Positions 14,567 through 21,112 are shown, numbered from the stretch's first letter. The stretch: DNA of 40,252 nucleotides from PALSA-505 sp035308365 (GCA_035308365.1 DATGGU010000061.1:1-40252); one strand, 5' to 3'. Program-made: numbers and translations. The notes: a model not told the origin generated them from the sequence alone.

Positions 14567-15520
14567 TCAGGTCGCGGCGGTTGCCCGTTGGGCTTCGTCG
14601 CGGGTCGGCGGGTCGGCACCGGCCCGCTCGCAGGTAAGCGTGGCGATCAGGAGCGACCAATCGACCAACTCTGCCAGTCCCTGAGCAGTGAGTTGACTGA
14701 GGGCGGCGGTACCTGCTCCGCCCAGCAGGCCGCGACGGGCCATGGCGTCAAGCAGGGCTGCGCAGAACGCGTCGCCGGCGCCGACCGTGTCAACGATCCG
14801 GGTGGGCCTGGCCGGCCGGAGCTGGCCGGTGCCGTCCGGGCCGAGTGCGTAGGCGCCCCGCTCCCCCAGCGTGATGACGACGATGCGCGGACCGAGCCGT
14901 TGCCAGGTGTGGGCCACATCTTCGAAGGACACGCCGGGGTAGAGCCAGGCGGCGTCCTCGTCGCTGGCCTTGACCATATGGGCCAGAGCAAGCTGGCGCT
15001 CCACCCTGGCCAGCTCGTCGGCATGGGCGGCGGCGAGGGCGGGGCGGATGTTGGGGTCGACGCTGATCGTAACCTGGCCACGGGCGCGTTCGGCGGCTAG
15101 CAGCTTTTCGATGGCCTGGGCGCCGGGTTCGAGCGCGAGCGCCAGCGATCCGGTGTGCAGCGCCTCGACGTCGGGCGGCAGCACGTCGGGCAGCTCGGCG
15201 GTGGTCCACTGCCAGTCGGCCGTGCCGTTGGCATAGAACGAGTAGCTGGCACGGGCATCTGAGTCCAGGCTGGCCAGGGCGAGCGTGGTGGGCTCTGTGG
15301 CCGGGACCACGTCGCGCAGCGAGACGCCGTTGCTGGCCAGGTGGGCCGTGAGCTGGCGGCCGAGAGCGTCGCCGCTCACCCTGGCGAGTATCGAGCACGG
15401 CGCGCCGAGCCTGGCCAAGGCCACGGCGACGTTCGCCGCAAAGCCACCGGGATGGGCCTGATAGCGTCCCGAGCCCTCGTCGACCAGATCGATCAGGGCC
15501 TCGCCGATGACAGTGATCAC
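14567..15520 (-). CDS. PfkB-family carbohydrate kinase (fructokinase-like)
   Basis: A 317-residue ribokinase-fold sugar kinase. VITVIGEALIDLVDEGSG opens the protein, the sugar-binding PGGFAANVAVALARLG lies at 24-39, and the C-terminal ATP/catalytic signature DTVGAGDAF at 244-252 contains the catalytic base Asp250. Similarity to the fructokinase group suggests fructose or a related sugar as substrate, but PfkB members cannot be told apart by eye. The GTG at 15520 overlaps the stop of the tetR gene as GTGA, and GGGAGG lies before it; the frame upstream of it is only an open extension across tetR. It is last in the nitroreductase-tetR-kinase operon. The product of a fructokinase, fructose 6-phosphate, is a substrate of the isomerase at 17128. 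Confidence 0.88.
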   Translation of the reverse strand: MITVIGEALIDLVDEGSGRYQAHPGGFAANVAVALARLGAPCSILARVSGDALGRQLTAHLASNGVSLRDVVPATEPTTLALASLDSDARASYSFYANGTADWQWTTAELPDVLPPDVEALHTGSLALALEPGAQAIEKLLAAERARGQVTISVDPNIRPALAAAHADELARVERQLALAHMVKASDEDAAWLYPGVSFEDVAHTWQRLGPRIVVITLGERGAYALGPDGTGQLRPARPTRIVDTVGAGDAFCAALLDAMARRGLLGGAGTAALSQLTAQGLAELVDWSLLIATLTCERAGADPPTRDEAQRATAAT

Positions 15521-16224
15521 TGGACCTCCCCAGAGTGGACGGCCGTGGCCCGGGCAGCCAGGGTGAAGGCCTCGGCGCCAGCCCGCCAGGTCCGGTCGAG
15601 GTCGGAACCGTCCGGATAGCGGCGGTCGAGTTCCAGGATGACCATTCCATGCGCGAACGACCACATCGCCTGGGCCAGGTAGGAATCCCTGGCGACGACA
15701 ACCCACGGCTCGCCCGCCCACTCCTCCAGCCCCGGGGTCAGCTCGCCGCGTGGGAGCCGGCCAGTGGTGGTCAGGCGGTACAGATTCGGCCTGGCCAGGC
15801 ATTCGGCCCGGTAGGCGGCCATGAGGGCGGCGATGGCGCCGTCCTGGTGGCCGGGCTGAGCCCCGGTGACGGTGCCGGTGCCGTCTTGGGGACCGGGCTG
15901 AGCCCCGGTGACGGTGCCGGTGCCGTCTTGGGGAGCGGGCTGAGCCCCGGTGACGGTGCCGTCTTGCTTGCGGGACTGCGCCTTGGCGACCGCCCCGTGC
16001 AGTGCCTCGCCTATCTCGGCGAAGCCGGCCTCCATGAGGGCCACCTCCACGGCGTGCTTGCCGGGCAGGTGCTTGTAGATGGACGGGGCGCGGATGCCGA
16101 GTGCCTGGCCGAGGCGGCGCATGGTGAGCGCATCGCGGCCCTCGCTCTCCAGCAGCTCGCGGGCGGCAGCGATGATCTGCGCGGCCCGGGCTGGGAGCTC
16201 GCGTGGCTCTGGGCGGCGGGCCAT
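15517..16224 (-). CDS. TetR/AcrR-family regulator with internal 42-bp repeats
   Basis: A 235-residue regulator. The TetR DNA-binding domain is RAAQIIAAARELLESEGRDA, LTMRRLGQALGIRAPSIYKH and LPGKHAVEVALMEAGF in the first 70 residues. A ligand-binding domain of the WHG type follows (IAALMAAYRAECLARPNLYR, LAQAMWSFAHGMVILEL). Between them sits a repeat tract encoding about three copies of QDGTGTVTGAQPGP. The preferred start is ATG 16224 (MARRPEPRELPARAAQ), 13 bp after the nitroreductase stop; the frame reaches 16299 only through that gene. It most likely represses the operon at the paired palindromes 16724-16775. Confidence 0.9.
   Translation of the reverse strand: MARRPEPRELPARAAQIIAAARELLESEGRDALTMRRLGQALGIRAPSIYKHLPGKHAVEVALMEAGFAEIGEALHGAVAKAQSRKQDGTVTGAQPAPQDGTGTVTGAQPGPQDGTGTVTGAQPGHQDGAIAALMAAYRAECLARPNLYRLTTTGRLPRGELTPGLEEWAGEPWVVVARDSYLAQAMWSFAHGMVILELDRRYPDGSDLDRTWRAGAEAFTLAARATAVHSGEVQ
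15839..15958 (-). repeat. Three in-frame repeats (42, 42 and 36 bp) in tetR
   Basis: Units at 15839-15880, 15881-15922 and 15923-15958 are almost identical; the third lacks 6 bp. They encode QDGTGTVTGAQPxx and keep the frame. They lie where the first ligand-domain helix should begin, so the number of copies sets a linker length. Confidence 0.85.
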
Positions 16225-16237
16225 CCGGCGGTCCAGG

Positions 16238-16693
16238 TCAGGAGACGGTTTCGAGCTGGAACACCGGGTGCTTGTGAGCGATGCCGCGGATCTGCTCATC
16301 GGTGGAGTCCGGGCCGATGCCGTCGAAGAAGACGCCCACCTCTGCCTTCCAGCGCCGCAGGTAGGCCCGCAGCACTGGGATCTTGGCGTCGCCGGTCAGC
16401 TCCTGGCCGCGGTAGTGCTGGCGCTTGCTGCCAAGCAGCAGATCCAGCCGGCCTTCGTCGGCCCGGACGTTGCGCACCCACTCGGTTTCGCCCCGGGGGG
16501 CGACCAGGTACTGGCGTCCATCGAAGGAGAGCAGATTGACCGGGGTTTGCCGGGGCAGGCCGGACTTGCGGCCCTTCACTTCGAGCACCCGGCTGCCCAG
16601 GACGCTGAATCCGGCCCGGGTCAGGATGGCGACCAGCTTGTTGAAGACGTTCTGGGTGAACCAGCCTGGCTTGCGGTAGTGGCTGTCGGGCAT
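16238..16693 (-). CDS. Deazaflavin (F420)-dependent nitroreductase family protein
   Basis: A 151-residue split beta-barrel flavin/deazaflavin enzyme. VFNKLVAILTRAGFSVLGSR, LEVKGRKSGLPRQTPVNLLS and GRQYLVAPRGETEWVRNVRA are the hallmarks of the actinobacterial Ddn-like family, which uses reduced coenzyme F420 or FMN; the KSGLPRQTPV segment contacts the cofactor phosphate. Length is normal. The ATG at 16693 has GGAGAG close upstream; the longer open frame to 16903 crosses the operator and the repeats and is not translated. First gene of the operon with tetR and the PfkB kinase. The physiological substrate is unknown. Confidence 0.9.
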   Translation of the reverse strand: MPDSHYRKPGWFTQNVFNKLVAILTRAGFSVLGSRVLEVKGRKSGLPRQTPVNLLSFDGRQYLVAPRGETEWVRNVRADEGRLDLLLGSKRQHYRGQELTGDAKIPVLRAYLRRWKAEVGVFFDGIGPDSTDEQIRGIAHKHPVFQLETVS

Positions 16694-16723
16694 GACGCTC
16701 TCCGTTTCGTGTTGCGCGTCCGC

Positions 16724-16782
16724 GGCTAACAGCGTTAGCCGACCATGTCTCTCAGTATGGCTAACGCTGTTAGCCTCGTCAA
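16724..16782 (-). promoter_or_regulatory. Promoter with two 17-bp TetR operators
   Basis: Two 17-bp inverted repeats, GGCTAACAGCGTTAGCC (16724-16740) and GGCTAACGCTGTTAGCC (16759-16775), have identical 7-bp arms and complementary centres and are 35 bp apart centre to centre. On the minus strand TTGACG (16777-16782) and CATACT (16754-16759) are 17 bp apart; the distal operator fills the spacer and the proximal one lies just downstream of the start. Binding would block the nitroreductase-tetR-kinase operon. Confidence 0.8.
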
Positions 16783-16795
16783 GCCCGGCTTGTTT

Positions 16796-16999
16796 CCCAC
16801 CAAGGCGGACGAACCCCGGATCGACACCCACCCAAGGGGGACGAACCCCGGATCGACCGCCAGCGAGGAGGGGGAGACGATGGCGCCGCAGTTCCCCACC
16901 CAAGGCGGACGAACCCCGGATCGACCCCCACCCAAGGGGGACGAACCCCGGATCGACCGCCAGCGAGGAGGGGAAGAGGATGGCGCCGCAGTTTGCGGC
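16796..16999. repeat. Tandem 100-bp duplication built of the 32-bp GATCGAC repeat
   Basis: 16801-16897 and 16901-16997 are identical except for about 3 bases, at a period of exactly 100 bp. Each unit holds two copies of a word like CGAACCCCGGATCGAC separated by CCACCCAAGGGGGA, then a block with GAGGAGGGG and ATGGCGCCGCAGTT. The first part is the reverse complement of the array at 40095-40252. ATGs at 16880 and 16980 both begin MAPQF after purine-rich sequence, giving frames of 50 and 26 residues; I do not count these as genes. Confidence 0.85.
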
Positions 17000-17046
17000 A
17001 GCTGTTCGTTACGGACCGACTGTGGATGGTAGCCGAGCGTCGCATC

Positions 17047-17092
17047 TTGACATACGGTAGCGGTCGTGAGTTCATCCTAGACATCGTTGTCA
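17047..17092 (+). promoter_or_regulatory. Candidate promoter and LacI-like operator before manA
   Basis: TTGACA at 17047-17052 is a perfect -35 box but no good -10 follows at 17-18 bp (GTTCAT at 17). AGACATCGTTGTCA (17079-17092) resembles the TGACAACGTTGTCA palindrome bound by actinobacterial LacI-type sugar regulators, with two changes. The site is 35 bp before the start codon. Confidence 0.35.
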
Positions 17093-17127
17093 TCAACTCC
17101 ATGTAAGCGCCGACCAGGGAGGCTCAG

Positions 17128-18153
17128 GTGAGCGACGCCGGGCCTGTGGTGCTGGGACCGAACCAGCCGCAGAGGTTCTACCGAGGCGGAGCGAGGATCG
17201 CGGCATTCCGCGGTCTCGCGCGGCCGGAGCTCGCTCCGGCCGCTCATGTGCCGGAAGACTGGGTCGGATCGGCGACCGCGATCTTCGGCACCGCCGAGGA
17301 TGGTATGACCCGGCTGCCCGACGGACGCCTGCTCAGGGATGCCATCGACAACGACCCGGAAGGCTACCTCGGGGCCGGGCACGTCCGGCAACATGGAACG
17401 AGCCCGGCGCTGCTGGTTAAGCTGCTCGACGCCGGGGAGCGGCTGCCCGTGCACTGCCACCCAAGCGATGGGTTCGCCCGCAGGCACCTGGCCTCGGCCT
17501 GGGGGAAGACGGAAGCCTGGATCGTCGTTGACGCGGCGCCCGGCAGCGAGGTCTACGTCGGGTTCACCGAAACCGTCTCGCCCGGCAAGCTCGCCGGATG
17601 GGTGGCCGACCAGGATCCGGCCATGCTTGCCGCGCTGAACCGGATGGCCGTCGCACCCGGCGACGCCATCTTGATCCCGGCCGGGCTGCCGCATGCGATC
17701 GGCGAGGGCGTATTCCTGGTTGAACTGCAGGAGCCGACCGACCTGTCCGTGCTGCTCGAATGGGAGTCGTTCCCCATTGACGGGCGCACGGACGGTCATC
17801 TGGGGCTCGGCTATGACCTGGCGCTGGACTGTGTCGACCGGTCACCCTGGGACGCTGGGCAACTGGCCGCCCTGCGCGGAGTGGCCGGGCACTCCCCCGT
17901 GGCCAGCGTGTTCCCCGGTGCTGCCGACCCGTACTTCGCGGCGCAGCGGATCAGGCCCTCTGGTGGCGTGGTAGCCCTGGACCCAGGGTTCGCGATCCTC
18001 GTCGTGCTGTCCGGCACCGGGGTGCTGCGCAGCGATGCTGGGAGCCTCGATCTGAGCGGTGGGATGACCATACTGATGCCCTATGCCGCCGGCCAGAGCG
18101 AGATCACCGGCGATTGTGAGCTCATCCGGTGCCTCCCGCCGGGCGGTGTTTAA
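17128..18153 (+). CDS. manA: Class I mannose-6-phosphate isomerase
   Basis: A 341-residue zinc enzyme that interconverts mannose 6-phosphate and fructose 6-phosphate. The cupin metal site is visible: His109 and His111 in LPVHCHPSD, Glu129 in WGKTEAWIVVDA and His189 in IPAGLPHAIGEG. The second cupin half (GFAILVVLSGTGVLRS, GMTILMPYAAG) is present. GGGAGG precedes the GTG at 17128. The gene is monocistronic. It is somewhat shorter than Escherichia coli ManA and belongs to the compact group. Fructose 6-phosphate could be supplied by the PfkB kinase at 14567, if that is a fructokinase, but the two operons are separate. Confidence 0.87.
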   Translation: MSDAGPVVLGPNQPQRFYRGGARIAAFRGLARPELAPAAHVPEDWVGSATAIFGTAEDGMTRLPDGRLLRDAIDNDPEGYLGAGHVRQHGTSPALLVKLLDAGERLPVHCHPSDGFARRHLASAWGKTEAWIVVDAAPGSEVYVGFTETVSPGKLAGWVADQDPAMLAALNRMAVAPGDAILIPAGLPHAIGEGVFLVELQEPTDLSVLLEWESFPIDGRTDGHLGLGYDLALDCVDRSPWDAGQLAALRGVAGHSPVASVFPGAADPYFAAQRIRPSGGVVALDPGFAILVVLSGTGVLRSDAGSLDLSGGMTILMPYAAGQSEITGDCELIRCLPPGGV

Positions 18154-18319
18154 TCAGTAGAACCAGCTCCGGTCGCTCCCTAGGCTCTGGCATGACGACC
18201 ACGGTCTGGCCTGCCGGGCCGGCCGGGGAACTTCAGGCGTGGCGGCAGGTGCTGCGTGCCCGTTCTGCCGGGCGAGCCGTCCCAGGCATGATGAGCGGTG
18301 ACTCAGGAGGGAGTGTCCG

Positions 18320-19030
18320 ATGATCGGCACGTTGCGTGCGGTGGCGCTCGACGCACCCGACCCAAGGCGGCTCGCCGCGTTCTACACAGCCCTCGGCGGG
18401 TGGACTGAGCAGGACGCCGACGACGAGTGGATCACGATGGAAACCGGGGACGGGTGGCGCATCGCCGTCCAGCTCAGCCTGGGCCACGTGCCGCCGCGGT
18501 GGCCCGATCCGGCGTACCCGCAGCAGGCGCACCTCGACCTGCGTGTGCCGGACCTCGATGCCGGCTCGGCGAAGGCGGTCGAGCTGGGCGCCGAACTGCT
18601 GCGCAAGAACGAGAACTGGTACACGCTGGCCGACCCGGCCGGGCACCCGTTCGACCTGTGCCTGTTCCCGGCGAAGCAGGAGATCACGCTCATGGGCGTG
18701 ATGCTCGACTGCCCGGACGCCAAGGAGCTGAGCACGTTCTATGCGGAACTCCTCGGTAAGCCCGTCACGTACGAGGGCGAAGGCATGGCGATGATCGGCG
18801 AGGACGGGGCGCAGCCGGTGATGTTCCAGCAGATCACCGAGTACCACGCGCCACGGTGGCCCGACCCCGCGTACCCGCAGCAGCTCCATATCGACGTCAC
18901 GGTCGACGACGTCGACGCGGCCGAGGCTGCGGTGCTGAAGCTCGGCGCCACCTCCCTGTCCTCCGGCGGGGTGAACTGGCGGGTCTACGCCGACCCGGCC
19001 GGCAAGCCGTTTTGCCTCTGCTGGGACTAA
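18320..19030 (+). CDS. VOC family protein, two glyoxalase-like domains
   Basis: A 236-residue protein made of two VOC (vicinal oxygen chelate) modules. The first, residues 1-120, starts LRAVALDAPDPRRLAAFYTA and ends WYTLADPAGHPFDLCL; the second, residues 121-236, starts GVMLDCPDAKELSTFYAELL and ends VNWRVYADPAGKPFCLC. Both contain the same PRWPDPAYPQQ segment, a sign of internal duplication. Such glyoxalase-like proteins act as dioxygenases, isomerases or antibiotic-binding proteins; this one cannot be assigned. AGGAGGGAG lies before ATG 18320. A 43-codon frame from 18192 ends in TGA overlapping this start. Confidence 0.9.
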   Translation: MIGTLRAVALDAPDPRRLAAFYTALGGWTEQDADDEWITMETGDGWRIAVQLSLGHVPPRWPDPAYPQQAHLDLRVPDLDAGSAKAVELGAELLRKNENWYTLADPAGHPFDLCLFPAKQEITLMGVMLDCPDAKELSTFYAELLGKPVTYEGEGMAMIGEDGAQPVMFQQITEYHAPRWPDPAYPQQLHIDVTVDDVDAAEAAVLKLGATSLSSGGVNWRVYADPAGKPFCLCWD

Positions 19031-19145
19031 CGATAGGTAGTTAATTCGGAATGTACCGGTGCAAGTCTTGGCCTGCGAACGCTCGCAAGAGCGCAGACCT
19101 CCGGGCTAAGAAGCTGGCTCGAAAGTTCGATCTGCCGGACGGTGG

Positions 19146-19219
19146 CTCTGGGGGGGAGACTCGAACTCCCAACCAACCGGTTAACAGCCGGTTGCTCTGC
19201 CGAATTGAGCTACCCCAGA
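19146..19219 (-). tRNA. tRNA-Asn (GTT)
   Basis: A 74-nt cloverleaf on the minus strand. The acceptor arms TCTGGGG (5', ending at 19219) and CCCCAGA (19147-19153) pair, with discriminator G at 19146 as usual for tRNA-Asn. D arm AGCTCAATTCGGCAGAGC, anticodon stem-loop ACCGGCTGTTAACCGGT with anticodon GTT, and T arm GGGAGTTCGAGTCTCCC are all intact. The 3' CCA is not encoded, as normal in actinobacteria. Confidence 0.97.
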
Positions 19220-19584
19220 TTGAATTTTCCGCAGGTTTTCGGTGACTGGAGCCACTTCGTACCCTACGGCAACGCACTGACCTGCATAGTTATCCTCATC
19301 AGAGCCTCTGGGCCGGAAACCTGCCGGTTAACAGCCGGACGCTCTGCCGAATTGAGCTACGCGGGATCAGCCGACACAAGATCACAGGCCGTGGCTCTAC
19401 CGGGAACCCCGCCGCTATCTGCGTCGCGGACAAGCGTAGCGCATGCTGCCGGGTGCCTGCCCCACCCGGGAACGGTGCGGCGCTGCTCGTCACCCGTCCA
19501 AGCTGCTCATCCCCATCAAGGAGTACCCGCAGTCATATGGGGAAGTGGACAAAGGCAGGAGCACTCAGGGGAAAGAGGTGCCAC
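19220..19584. other. Intergenic region around the tRNA remnant
   Basis: 365 bp between the intact tRNA-Asn and the YtxH-like gene. Apart from the truncated tRNA copy at 19311-19366 and the ribosome site GAAAGAGG at 19571-19578, I see no feature. Confidence 0.4.
19311..19366 (-). pseudogene. Truncated tRNA-Asn copy, 3' part missing
   Basis: From 19366 downwards the minus strand reads like a second tRNA-Asn: acceptor 5' arm TCCCGCG, D arm AGCTCAATTCGGCAGAGC and anticodon arm TCCGGCTGTTAACCGGCA with GTT. After the variable loop (GGTT) the T arm and the 3' acceptor arm are gone; no TTCGA loop or CGCGGGA follows. It is not a copy of the intact tRNA 100 bp downstream, since the acceptor and anticodon-stem bases differ and fit another isodecoder. 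It may mark an old integration or deletion. Confidence 0.8.
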
Positions 19585-19956
19585 ATGCGGTACCGAGTCA
19601 CCTTCCTCGCCGGTCTGGCCGCGGGTTTCGTCGTGGGCACACGGGCCGGGCGGGAACGGTATGAGCAGATGAAGAGGCTGGCGCGCAAGGCCGCGGACAG
19701 TCCGGCTGTGCAGCAGGCGGCGGGGACGGCGGTGGCACAGGCGACAGGACTGGCGAAGACGGCGACGTCCAGGCTGAGCGACAAGGTGCAGCAGCGCAGC
19801 CCGGCGCTGGCTGATGCGGCGAAGAAGGCCGGGGAGCGACTGCCCACCCGGATCCCTGGCTGGCGGGGCAAGGCAGCCGGCGCCGGGAATGGTGCCGGGC
19901 AGGCCGCCAGCGATGTGTCGTCCGTGCCCGCGCCCGGGGGGCCGTCCGATAACTGA
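19585..19956 (+). CDS. YtxH-like small protein with N-terminal hydrophobic segment
   Basis: A 123-residue protein. MRYRVTFLAGLAAGFVVGTR begins with a short hydrophobic helix with glycine zipper and GTRAGRERYEQMKRLARKAA continues as in YtxH-type and similar actinobacterial proteins. Residues 30-95 are Ala/Lys/Gln-rich and strongly helical (QQAAGTAVAQATGLAKTATS), and the tail is Gly/Ala/Pro-rich. It is probably membrane-anchored; function unknown, with stress links in the YtxH family only. GAAAGAGG lies 6 bp before ATG 19585; upstream in-frame codons have no ribosome site. Confidence 0.8.
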   Translation: MRYRVTFLAGLAAGFVVGTRAGRERYEQMKRLARKAADSPAVQQAAGTAVAQATGLAKTATSRLSDKVQQRSPALADAAKKAGERLPTRIPGWRGKAAGAGNGAGQAASDVSSVPAPGGPSDN

Positions 19957-19959
19957 CGG

Positions 19960-20064
19960 CCCCTGCCGGGCGGCGGTGCGCCCCTGCCGGGCGGCGGTGG
20001 GCCCCTGCCGGGCGGCGGTGCGCCCCTGCCGGGCGGCGGTGCGCCCCTGCCGGGCGGCGGTGCG
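19960..20064. repeat. Five tandem 21-bp GC-only units
   Basis: Five units of CCCCTGCCGGGCGGCGGTGC plus one base follow the YtxH-like gene stop by 3 bp. Units 1 and 3-5 are identical; unit 2 ends GGG. Each unit has a small hairpin-prone GCCGGGCGGC core. The array may act as a terminator-like block; it has no spacers. Confidence 0.9.
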
Positions 20065-20133
20065 CCCCCTATGGGTGACGGTGGCTTACGCGATCCGGCA
20101 GGCGCGGGTGATAACCGGGTGGTCATCCGGTGA

Positions 20134-20452
20134 TCAGGTGCTGGAGTCGGTCAGCTTGAGCGCGGACGAGGTGCCGGCGGCGGCCACAGACGCCGCGATG
20201 TGGTCGCCCGGGCTTCACGGTCGAGCCGGCCGAGCTACTGCACCTGGCCGGGTACACGTCCCACCAGGTGTAGTAGCTCGTGGTACGGCCGCCGCAGAAG
20301 GCGAGCGAGCCGTCCTGCTCGACCGTCTGGCCGCTGAAGCCGTCGATGCCGGCCCCGAAGACGGCCAGGGCCGTGGTGGTGCCGCGCCGGCCGGCGGGTT
20401 CCGTCCAGCTTCCGCAGACGTGGCTGAGCTTCCTGCCGGGGTTGCCTCTCGG
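20134..20452 (-). pseudogene. Frameshifted remnant of a G1-family (eqolisin-like) peptidase
   Basis: Read on the minus strand from 20452, one frame gives HVCGSWTEPAG, AVFGAGIDGFSGQTVEQDG and CGGRTTSYYTWWDVYPA, then STVKPG. These match, in order, the actinobacterial G1 glutamic endopeptidase motifs SGSWTVP, WVGIDGxxxxTVEQ-G, YYxWWExYP and GTVKPGD. Removing one base near 20205-20211 continues as DHIAASVAAAGTSSALKLTD, again the expected next motif, followed by SST and a stop at 20134. The 5' part (signal peptide, propeptide) and the 3' part with the rest of the catalytic fold are absent; a TAA lies upstream at 20453. So it is a decayed fragment of a secreted acid peptidase. Confidence 0.7.
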
Positions 20453-20593
20453 TTATGGCACTTCGGGCGGCCACCGGCCGGACAGGAGAATTGCCGAACT
20501 GGTGGACGGCGTCTGACCTGCCGCCTATGCTGCTCATCGCGGTCGGTGAACGGCCGATTTGTTCTGGCCCCGGGCTCAGACAGGATCGCAAAA

Positions 20594-21085
20594 ATGCCCC
20601 CAAAGACAGCTCCCGTCACAATGTATGATTCCGTTACCCCCGGCAATATCCCGACATCGGCGCAGGTAGTGGCGGGATATATCGACGGTGATTACGCGTG
20701 GACAAGTGAGGACTGGGCCCGGTTTCCGGACGCCGAAAAAGTCCTGATCACGGTTAATGGTGACCTACGAGGAAATGTCGCCGATGTCGAGAATGGTGAC
20801 ATGACACCGGCCGATGCGCTGCGGTGGATCGAGACCAAGCAAGGCAATGGCATCGGCGGCTGCACGATTTATTGCAACCGGTCCAGCCTGCAGTCGGTCT
20901 GGGCGGCCTGCCGCGGCCACGCCTACTACGTTTGGGTGGCCGACTGGACCGACAGCGCGCACCCCGTCAGCAGCACCGTCGCCACCCAGTACAGCAACGT
21001 GGACAACCTGTACGACCTGTCAGAGGTGTACTCACAGCAGTGGCTGGACACCCTGTTCCGGGTGAACCGCCCCTGGCCGCTGTAA
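20594..21085 (+). CDS. GH25-like / lysin-like glycoside hydrolase domain protein
   Basis: A 163-residue protein of the small actinobacterial family that starts YDSVTPGNIPTSAQVVAGYI, DGDYAWTSEDWARFPDAEKV and has ADVENGDMTPADALRWIETK, TIYCNRSSLQSVWAAC and YYVWVADWTDSAHP. This resembles the TIM-barrel lysozyme-like (GH25-related) domains found in mycobacteriophage lysins and in secreted actinobacterial proteins; DVENGD takes the place of the usual acidic DVE motif. No signal peptide is seen. ATG 20594 has AGGA 8 bp upstream; ATG 20621 is an alternative. Codon use is less GC-extreme at the 5' end (20590-20800), which hints at transfer, perhaps phage-derived. Confidence 0.72.
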   Translation: MPPKTAPVTMYDSVTPGNIPTSAQVVAGYIDGDYAWTSEDWARFPDAEKVLITVNGDLRGNVADVENGDMTPADALRWIETKQGNGIGGCTIYCNRSSLQSVWAACRGHAYYVWVADWTDSAHPVSSTVATQYSNVDNLYDLSEVYSQQWLDTLFRVNRPWPL

Positions 21086-21094
21086 CAGCACCAC

Positions 21095-21110
21095 GCGCTC
21101 GGGAGAGCGC
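21095..21110. terminator. Short hairpin between convergent genes
   Basis: GCGCTC-GGGA-GAGCGC forms a 6-bp stem with a tetraloop in the 27-bp gap between the lysin-like gene and the sigma factor gene. No T-tract follows. Confidence 0.4.
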
Positions 21111-21112
21111 CG

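Noticed and set aside
14272..15100. Long plus-strand open frames across the 23-bp array into the kinase gene
   Set aside because: They are open only because 23-bp units lack stops in these frames and then run antisense to the kinase; no ribosome site.
18192..18323. 43-codon ORF ending in a TGA that overlaps the VOC start
   Set aside because: The overlap is suggestive of coupling, but no ribosome site precedes ATG 18192 and the peptide has no recognisable pattern.
20215..20646. 143-residue and 122-residue minus-strand ORFs near 20.2-20.6 kb
   Set aside because: They run in frames other than the G1 peptidase remnant and start at sites without support; the pseudogene explains the homology.
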